A stretch of DNA of 64,000 nucleotides from Acanthosepion esculentum (taxonomy: Eukaryota > Mollusca > Cephalopoda > Sepiida > Sepiidae): the NCBI GenBank assembly GCA_964036315.1, contig OZ038479.1, positions 57,079,746 to 57,143,745 of the forward strand, given 5' to 3'. How positions within the stretch are numbered: position 1 is the stretch's first letter; every line of letters starts with the position of its first letter. Made by a program: the position numbers and the translations under genes. Below, in pieces: positions 57,291 through 64,000 of the stretch. The notes beneath the pieces were generated by a model. The model did no database searches. It was not told the origin of the DNA and worked only from the letters and a program-made list of their open reading frames with translations.

Positions 57291-60205
57291 ATCAGACTAA
57301 ATTAGCTTCCATCTCATCGCAGCCAATTTCATTTCTTTTAAAAATCATAATAAATAGGGAAATTCAACACTTTAAAAAGTTGCGCATTCCAAATTATCCC
57401 GACTGCTTTTGAATTGAAACCCACTTGAATTAGTTACTAACTAGAACATTTTATTTTATTGTCTCTCCAAAACAAAAACAAAAAAAACCTGTACAAGTCC
57501 AGTACTGTGGGTTTGTTCGGATGTGTTTTTTTTTTATTACTTTAATCATGTTTCTGCAGTGTAAAATCATAACGGTAACATTTCTGCATGAACCACAGTC
57601 TTCTTACTTACTCATGGATCCAATTCCAGTCCAAAGTATTTTTAAACACTTGTTTTTTTGTTTTTTTTCTCTTCAACCATAGTTTTCTTTAACTGGACAA
57701 CTGGGAGTACAAAAAATAACTTGTATTAATTTTTTATTTTTTCTTAGTCTGTGAATATCCCATAAGGAAGAAAATGTCTAATTAAAGAGCTTCAATCAAC
57801 CAATAAGTTCATCCAAAAACTCTCGAAAAAAGGAGGCTACATCATGAAAAAAATGCCCAGTACATACAAGAATTTTATCTTCAAAATCTTTATTATTAAG
57901 AGGAAAGAAAAAAAATTTCTGATGTAAATTCTTTCATTAACCACTTTCAGAACCCTGAAAATTTTCCTTAAAATTTTAAAATTTATTTCCTTAGTCTTAA
58001 CACAATGCCTTAAACTTGTACCGGAAATTTGAGCACCCCAAATGAAAAAACATGTTTTTGTTTTTTTTTCATTTTTTCATCAGATTCAGTTACTGACAAA
58101 TTTTAATGAAACTTTTCCAACTTATTCACAAATGAGTGAAATTATTTGGGAAACATTATTTTTAGAAAACTTCCCTAATTTTTTTTTTACATCTGTTGCC
58201 CAAACCAGATGATTCACATATTTTTATAAACTTGTAAATATAAAATTGTTTTTCTAAATAAATAATCCTTTAAAATAGTATTTAATTCTCTTGTTCTCAC
58301 TTCTCAAGAAAAAAAAGTGTTATGAAATTTAAATAAAAAACAAAAAGAAATTGTCAAGGAAATAAACTGTAATAGTGGTGTCAAGAAAAAATATATCCAT
58401 TTTGGTACACATTTATTTTTTTTTGTACAAATGTTAGCATTTGCCCATGTGATATCTAAGCAGAGAAGCCTCCTCCTTCTGCATACCACTCCCACACCAG
58501 TTCTATGCATAGATACAGAGACCTTTAAGGAACTGAATGAAAGATTATTGAGGAGGAAAGAAAAGAAAGCTGTGCTTGATAACAGATTTCACTTGTAACC
58601 ATTAATGACTATCATGTTCTGAATGACCTCGTTTCAAAGTCTCCCTTTGCCAACGTTTTACACTTGTGGTGGTTGCTAAGATCCTTGATGACTTAGTAAC
58701 AAACTAAAATTCTGGAAAAGAAACCTGCAAAGCACAGCCCAAGTGTCAACTCCAAAACAGAAGCAAAACTTATAATTAGTGGTACTAATATGAATACATG
58801 ACCCTGAAAAAATGTCCATGCAGTGTCTTTCTGTTGGTAGTAATTCTGTTTCTGTCCTGATTAAAATAATAGTTTACAGGCAGTGCAATCTCATCATAGG
58901 CAGGCTTGTTGCAAAATCCTGGGTTCAGATGTGTTCTTGCTAGATCAATCAATAGGTATGTTCTTGTTAATCAGCCATGAAGCTGAAATAGGTGATTCTT
59001 TCTTCTTACTTCGCTGGCACAATTGGTTGTGTTTGTGCCTGCAACATTTGCTAGATCAAGAGCTGTTTGGCAGTTTTTTTTTGTTTTTTTTTTTTATTGG
59101 TGGGATGTGAAGAACTGTTGCCCATATTGATGAACTGTTATGTCAGTTTCCGCAGGCAAGATAATGTTTACTACTCTTGTGTTCCTAGTGTTTTATTTAA
59201 AAATTTTAAGGAGGTTTTCTAAAAAATAAAATTTTTCACAAATAATTTTACTCATTTTTGAATAAGTCCTGAAAGTTTCATTAAAATTTGTCAGTAACTG
59301 AATCTGATGCAAAAATTTTAAAAAAAAGTTTAAGCTGCTGTGTTAACACCAGAAAATAAATTTTTAACCTACACTTGTGAATCCTGTGTTGCTCTTGTCT
59401 GTAGTAATATCTTCACATTTCTCAAACTGAAATCTTTTTGTCACATTTTGTAACCTAGGGAAGGTTAATGAATAGAATAACTAAACAAAGTTTGGTAATG
59501 AATCATAATACTTAGGACATGGATAACATGTATAAGATTCGCCATAGTCAACTGCTAGAAGGGAGTCAATTGAATTCCACAATGAATTTCCAAATGCAGG
59601 ATATCTACCAACCACTCTGTGATCAGATGTGGCACAAGGCCGAATTTAATGTGGGGTATCTAAGCCCATAGGCTCGGCCCCAAATTCCCCATAGACCCCA
59701 TATAAAACAGGGTTGGGTAGCTGTTTCCCAAGATGAGACTCTGCCCTTCAACATAGCCTTGTCTGGGGATCCTCTCTGCTCAAAGGCAGAGAGTTTGACC
59801 AGCATAACTGCAGACCAACATACAGTATTTACTACTGTATTTATGTGAATGGGGACATACCTATTATTGTCTGTAGGTATGCTACATCAATATACATTTA
59901 CAATCTGTAAGTAACAGGGGTATTAATTTAAAATGTTGTTATTTAGAAATTGTCTTTAAATATTAATAGTTAAAATTAACTTTTAGAATTTCTTGCATAA
60001 CTTACCTATGCCTCCATACTGCATTAAATCGCATGTGATATTTCACACACATCTCCTTTTACAACAAAATAAATTAAACATAGGGAGGGGAAGTAATTAG
60101 TGTTTATCTACCTTAAATTTGTTAGTAGAATTATTTCTACCAACCAGTAATTACAAAAACATTTTGTAAAACAAATGTATAGAGGGAAAGGCTTAGTCAT
60201 TAGCC

Positions 60206-60421
60206 CTATGGAAAGTGAAAATACTGGACAAGGAAGAAGACTGGAGAGTTAGACATCTGAAAGAATCAGCACATATGCTAGGCTATGAGGATCTCTTTAG
60301 TAGGCCTAGCATAGACATAAATACAATATGGGATCCACTAATAAAGAAAGACAAACAAATGATAGGAAGTCTGCAGCAGCTGCAGTCAAAACATGACAGG
60401 CAACGGCAGTTGCTGCTCTAA
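60206..60421 (+). pseudogene. Possible Penelope-like or LINE C-terminal fragment
   Basis: The open frame KILDKEEDWRVRHLKESAHM followed by SRPSIDINTIWDPLIKK resembles the end of retroelement proteins in which a D-W-R-R-KE-A pattern follows a GIY-YIG nuclease, as in Penelope-like elements. The upstream part is absent. Assignment is from pattern memory and is uncertain. It ends at a natural-looking TAA. Confidence 0.4.
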
Positions 60422-60454
60422 TCATGTAGGTTAGGTTTAAGGCTCAAAGTTCAA

Positions 60455-60665
60455 TACAGCAAATTGTCCTACGTTGTGATTGTAATCCCCAGGTCAGGCA
60501 GTGTATACTTGGATTCATATCCCCAAACATAAGCAGTGGAACAAGAACTACCCTGTAGATTAAATAAAGGATTCAGTTCCTGAAAGTTACCCAGATAATA
60601 GGAAGGCCAGAGGTCGCAATGGCCTGAACATTGTCATAACGACAACAAAGATGAGGACAACAGTC
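60455..60665 (+). mobile_element. SINE-like interspersed repeat, copy 2
   Basis: Shares TAAATAAAGGATTCA, TTACCCAGATAATAGGAAGG-like and AAAGATGAGGACAACAGTCC blocks with 42,470-42,745 in order. Confidence 0.5.
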
Positions 60666-61585
60666 CATATGTAAATAGTATAAATAATTTTATTTAATGT
60701 TATTGTTGCCTGGCCATGCTGGCTCATTCTTGGAAAAAAATAAGGAATTACCATTTACTGGAAATGACTATAAAGACACTGACGGTAATTTCTCTTTTGT
60801 GTTACCATTTTGTTTTTGATAAGGTGCTCTGTACTTCAGACCAGGCTGAGGAATACCCCCCCACACACACACACAATATAATAAAAATACGTCACAAGAT
60901 AGGTTATACTTTATGCTACTATATAATAGTCTGAATTATCGCTGGCTTTATTTTGTATCTGATAATATAATTTCTTTGCTGATCAGAGAAGAATGAGTGT
61001 TTAATATATTTATTCAGCACCAGTATCCGGTGCTAATGGATACATACAAAAAAAAACACAGAAAAATAAATTACAAAACACTTAACAAGACAACTTACAA
61101 GGAATGGAGGACGGTTAAATGCTGTATAGACAAACGAAATAAGATCAGTCCGAATATTAATCGGCTTAGTATCAACTTATTAACCAACTGCTGAAGTCCT
61201 TAATCGTAGACTATTTAAAGCTATGAGCCAGGCGATCTGGTAGAGTGCTGAAGGGTGCTAGCTACTCTACAACACGTCGTAGCTCCTTGTGTCTTAATGG
61301 CTTTATCACTTTACTTTGGGTTAAATGATTAGCAAAATATGCACAGTGAAGAAGGCTTTCAAAATGTCCAACCCTTGTATTAATGAAAGATTATAACTTA
61401 GTGAAAACCAATGTATTATAAAATTTGTTTCAGTATTTCTTTTTCACTTTTACACTTGAAACGGTACTGCAGAAAACTTCTTTCAATTTCAAAAATAGTT
61501 TCCATTTGTGATATGTAAATTGTGCATTATAAATTTTTTTTTTTCTCAAAATTAATTTTTCATTTTTCTTTATTTTTTTTTACAG

Positions 61586-61758
61586 ATGTTTTGGCAGGAA
61601 ATGTTTCAATTTTAAAGAACTTTCTCTTTCTCCCATCTTATGAAAAAATGGGTAAGAAACATCATTATTGACCTTTCATAAAAAGGTTAAGATTAAAATA
61701 TTTAAATTTTGGGCAAAACTCTATTTTTAAACATTTGAGATGAAACGTTTTTCACAAA
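61586..61758 (+). other. 5' untranslated part of ZNF-4 last exon
   Basis: Begins ATGTTTTGGCAGG after the acceptor. One frame reads DVLAGNVSILKNF up to YEKMGKK and then stops. A donor-like GGTAAG at about 61,651 leaves open whether a further small intron separates this from the finger ORF. Confidence 0.5.
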
Positions 61759-62430
61759 ATGGCTGGAAATATTAATATCGGTAAACTTAGAGAAAAACCT
61801 TATATTTGTAAATTTGGTGCTGATCCATATTCAGAAAAGTCAGGTTTGGTTCAACATATACAAAAAGACACGGGAATGAAGCCACATTCATGTGAGGTTT
61901 GTGCAATGTCTTTTTCAAAAAAATCAGAATTGGCGAGACATACACGAATGCATACTGGAGAGAAACCTTACACTTGCAAAGTGTGTGGCTCTGCTTTTTC
62001 ACAGAAGTCACATATGTTGGAACATATGCAAACACACTCTGGAAAGAAACCTTATTCCTGTTTAGTGTGTGGATGTTCCTTTTCACAAAAGTCAAATTTG
62101 GTACGGCATGTCCGGACACATACTGGTGAGAAACCATATTCTTGTGAAATTTGTGGATGTTCATTTTGTGATAGTTCAACTTTAAAGGCCCATATACGCA
62201 CACACACTGGAGAGAAACCATATTCTTGTGGAGTGTGTGACGCTGCTTTTCGATACAGTTCGGCTTTGACAGTTCATATTAGAAGGCATACTGGAGAGAA
62301 GAGCTATTCGTGTGAAACGTGTCAGGCTGCCTATACAACTAGCCGAAACTTGAAAAGACACATGCAAAAACACACTGGAGAAAAAAAAACTATTTCTCAA
62401 AAATGTGACATTCTGAAGAATCAACAGTAG
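61759..62430 (+). CDS. ZNF-4: C2H2 zinc-finger protein, 6 fingers plus one degenerate
   Basis: A 223-residue C2H2 protein, the most diverged of the cluster. The ATG at 61,759 has a good context (ACAAAATGG). The first finger (YICKFGADPYSEKSGLVQH) has lost its second Cys (G) and last His (D) and probably does not bind zinc. Six intact fingers follow with contacts (-1,2,3,6) KSER, QSHE, QSNR, DSTA, YSAV and TRNR. The first three keep the local SxKS helix style of ZNF-1 to ZNF-3; the last three (CDSSTLKAH, RYSSALTVH, TTSRNLKRH) do not, so the array joins two finger lineages. Linkers include TGMKP, SGKKP and TGEKS. It ends with a short basic tail KCDILKNQQ. Likely nuclear and DNA-binding; target unknown. 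Confidence 0.9.
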   Translation: MAGNINIGKLREKPYICKFGADPYSEKSGLVQHIQKDTGMKPHSCEVCAMSFSKKSELARHTRMHTGEKPYTCKVCGSAFSQKSHMLEHMQTHSGKKPYSCLVCGCSFSQKSNLVRHVRTHTGEKPYSCEICGCSFCDSSTLKAHIRTHTGEKPYSCGVCDAAFRYSSALTVHIRRHTGEKSYSCETCQAAYTTSRNLKRHMQKHTGEKKTISQKCDILKNQQ

Positions 62431-62539
62431 TTGTATTGAAATTTTTTTAAAAATATATCTCAGCTTTTATGCTAGCATAAATGGAATAGAATCTGTTTTG
62501 TTGTCTTTGAATCTGCACTATCATATACAGGTTGCATCA
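62431..62539. other. 3' flank of ZNF-4
   Basis: Short AT-rich sequence after the TAG. No poly(A) signal was recognised and no decayed fingers follow, unlike ZNF-1 to ZNF-3. Confidence 0.4.
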
Positions 62540-63013
62540 GGTAATTGCAAAAAAAGATATTCTATACAAAAATGAAAAAAAAAAATTTCAAGGTAGCCTT
62601 GAAAGTGACTGCATGTGAGGGTCATATGCTTCTTGTTCATGTTGCCAATTATGTTCACAATGTGGGTCTTCAAGTTTCTGATATTGCTGGTGGGTTTCCC
62701 TCCCAATGTTTCTCCACCTCCCTACACGTAGTAGCCGAGGGGAATCAAATCCAGGGAACTTGAAAGCTGCATGTTGGGTAAGATTATACGAGTGCGAAGA
62801 TTCTTAGCCATTTAATCATGGGTCACATGAGCCATGCAGGTAGGAGCAGAGTTCTACTGGAAGACACATGGCTACCACCTCAATCCAGTGTTTGATCACT
62901 GTGTCTAGCACCTTGATGTAGATGTTGGCATTGAGCCTGGAGCCTTGTGTTAAGAAATGGAACAACATGGCATCTCCCTTATTGACCATGACATCCAGCC
63001 CCAGCAGAGTCAC
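62540..63013 (-). pseudogene. mariner-like (DDxD) transposase remnant
   Basis: Minus-strand pieces in changing frames. 63,013-62,816 has GDAMLFHFLTQGSRLNANIY and KVLDTVIKHWIEVV. A shifted frame gives FQ, a stop, then NSAPT, where the second catalytic Asp is normally found, and later LIPLGYYVW, where the third acidic residue normally sits but Gly is seen. 62,706-62,540 has NLKTHIVNIIGN and HMTLTCSHFQGYLE, the family's C-terminus. The family role is cut-and-paste transposition. The copy has several frameshifts and two lost catalytic residues. The N-terminal DNA-binding part was not found. Confidence 0.75.
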
Positions 63014-64000
63014 TTGTCTTTTCTCTTGTTCACCTGATCCCTTTAAAAAAAAAACTGTGTTGCTGTGGCTAGTGTTGTGAGCAAGATGCTTCTTGCTTCA
63101 AATTGAATTATCAATGCTTTCAGTATGTTAGAAAGAGAAATGAGAACATACCACGTATTACATTTGGCTGAGTTTCATTGATGGCCCTCGAAAAGTGTTC
63201 ATTTAAGAACACTTTTAGAGGGCCATCAATGATTTCGTCAATCATCATGTAAACAAAAGGCAATAACTGCAAAAGTGTATTAATAATTTGTAAGTTTTGA
63301 AATAAGGGTAGATAGTTCTTGCGTTTAAAAAGGGCTGTGTAACTTGGTGCAAGCTACCTGCGAGTCAACAGTAATTCATCAATTATTAAGCCATAAAGTG
63401 GAGGCATGACCTAGCCGCGAGCATATATGGTAGATTGTTTTCATTCCACTGTCCTGCTTCCACTGAGTACTACAAGGTGAATGCAATCCTTGGACTGTGT
63501 GTTACAGACATAAATTGAGTGGAAATGGTTATTACAGAATGTGAAGGCCAGGGCCAAAATAGTCAGCAATTGGCCAGAATACCTCATGGGCATATGTATT
63601 GTTTTTGTCTGGGATTTGGATATAAGTTCAGAATTGTGCAAATTCAACAGAGGGCCACAAGAATTTTGGAGCATCGATACGCTTTTCACACCCAGGTTCC
63701 AGAGACAGATTAAGACTACACATGGAGGAACACTAAGCCAGTGAATGACATGTGTTCCCATGATGTCATTCCTCCTGCTGCTTCCTAGAATCCAAGCTGC
63801 CATGTTTATCCCTATCTTTTAACAAAATCTATGCAATAATGTCGGGACCCAGAAACACCACTTAACACAACAGGGTGCACAAGAACTTAGCAGTAAAAAT
63901 AAGAACAGTAGGAAAATAAAGTTTTCAATTCTAAAACCCACAGCTGCAGATGTGAAATCAATGAAACAAATTGGAAATAATTCAGAGAAACAAATTTTCA
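63014..64000. other. Window end: no gene recognised
   Basis: Contains the hairpin at 63,175-63,232. Overlapping frames on both strands at 63,441-63,803 have no recognisable domain. The rest is unassigned. Confidence 0.45.
63175..63232. other. Hairpin with 26-bp stem
   Basis: The left arm (63,175-63,200), beginning TCATTGATGGCCCTC, pairs with the right arm (63,207-63,232), ending GAGGGCCATCAATGA. There is one mismatch and a 6-base loop ATTTAA. The stem is less AT-rich than the surroundings. Function unknown. Confidence 0.85.

Larger units (their letters stand above)
52278..61585 (+). other. Inferred intron 1 of ZNF-4
   Basis: About 9.3 kb of AT-rich sequence ending at TTTTTTTTTACAG (61,585). 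It holds several copies, in both orientations, of a repeat with the words GAGCATAG and TATTAAGAGGAAA (52,820-53,130 plus, 55,000-55,250 minus, 55,350-55,640 plus, 57,000-57,290 minus). It also has a C-run at 54,477-54,489, a possible Penelope-like scrap (60,206) and a SINE-like repeat (60,455). No gene was seen in 57,300-60,200 or 60,670-61,585. Confidence 0.45.

Noticed and set aside
59623..59805. 60-residue minus-strand frame
   Set aside because: Locally higher G+C but no domain or splice context; could be an unrecognised repeat.
61215..61300. tRNA-like stretch (GAGCCAGGCGATCTGGTAGAGT)
   Set aside because: A-box-like words only; no cloverleaf or B box found. At most a SINE head.
63441..63803. 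120-residue minus-strand frame
   Set aside because: Overlaps two plus-strand frames of similar length; no conserved motif seen, so not called a gene.

Overview
The window is a piece of an AT-rich invertebrate animal nuclear genome. It has spliced C2H2 zinc-finger genes with long introns. It also holds decayed copies of many animal transposon classes: Tc1, mariner, P, hAT and piggyBac types, Ty3/gypsy, LINE, and a possible Penelope-like element. There are no bacterial operons, no rRNA and no convincing tRNA. The species cannot be fixed from sequence alone. Expanded linked C2H2 arrays of this kind are known from cephalopods and some arthropods, among others.

The backbone is a cluster of four related zinc-finger (ZNF) genes, all on the + strand. 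Each has a short 5' non-coding first-exon candidate containing the words AAGGAAC and AACACCG and ending in a GTAAGT-like donor (donors at about 1,988, 16,094, 31,207 and 52,278). A 7-9 kb intron follows. The last exon starts at a conserved acceptor (CAG, then ATGTTTTGGCA or a close variant, at 10,665, 24,657, 38,258 and 61,586) and holds the whole finger array. ZNF-1 has 12 fingers, ZNF-2 has 13, ZNF-3 has 14, and ZNF-4 has 6 plus one degenerate finger.

ZNF-1 and ZNF-2 lie on a recent tandem segmental duplication with a period of about 14.1-14.25 kb. The duplicated units are bounded by three arrays of a 154-bp satellite (1-950, 13,709-15,046, 27,963-29,503). Read in one frame, the satellite monomer is a piece of a LINE reverse transcriptase carrying an ADDTVL-type catalytic motif, and the sequence after each array continues that reverse transcriptase. 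ZNF-3 is an older, diverged unit and ZNF-4 is older still.

Region by region: 1-950 satellite A; 1,742-12,100 ZNF-1 unit, whose intron holds a Tc1 copy between inverted repeats and a P-type transposon with target duplication; 13,709-15,046 satellite B; 15,841-26,300 ZNF-2 unit; 27,963-29,503 satellite C; 29,684-30,407 MITE; 30,935-40,110 ZNF-3 unit, with an inverted module and a foldback element in the intron; 40,886-44,800 graveyard of LINE, SINE, gypsy and hAT remnants; 45,575-52,079 a nested stack (a long-terminal-repeat-like insertion inside a Ty3/gypsy element inside a piggyBac-like MITE); 52,117-62,430 ZNF-4 unit; 62,540-64,000 mariner remnant and an unexplained hairpin.

The zinc-finger proteins are probably nuclear DNA-binding factors. 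Differences between ZNF-1 and ZNF-2 fall mostly in the DNA-reading helices, and one finger was duplicated exactly. All transposon genes seen carry stops or frameshifts, so none looks able to move by itself. All identities and alignments were judged by eye.
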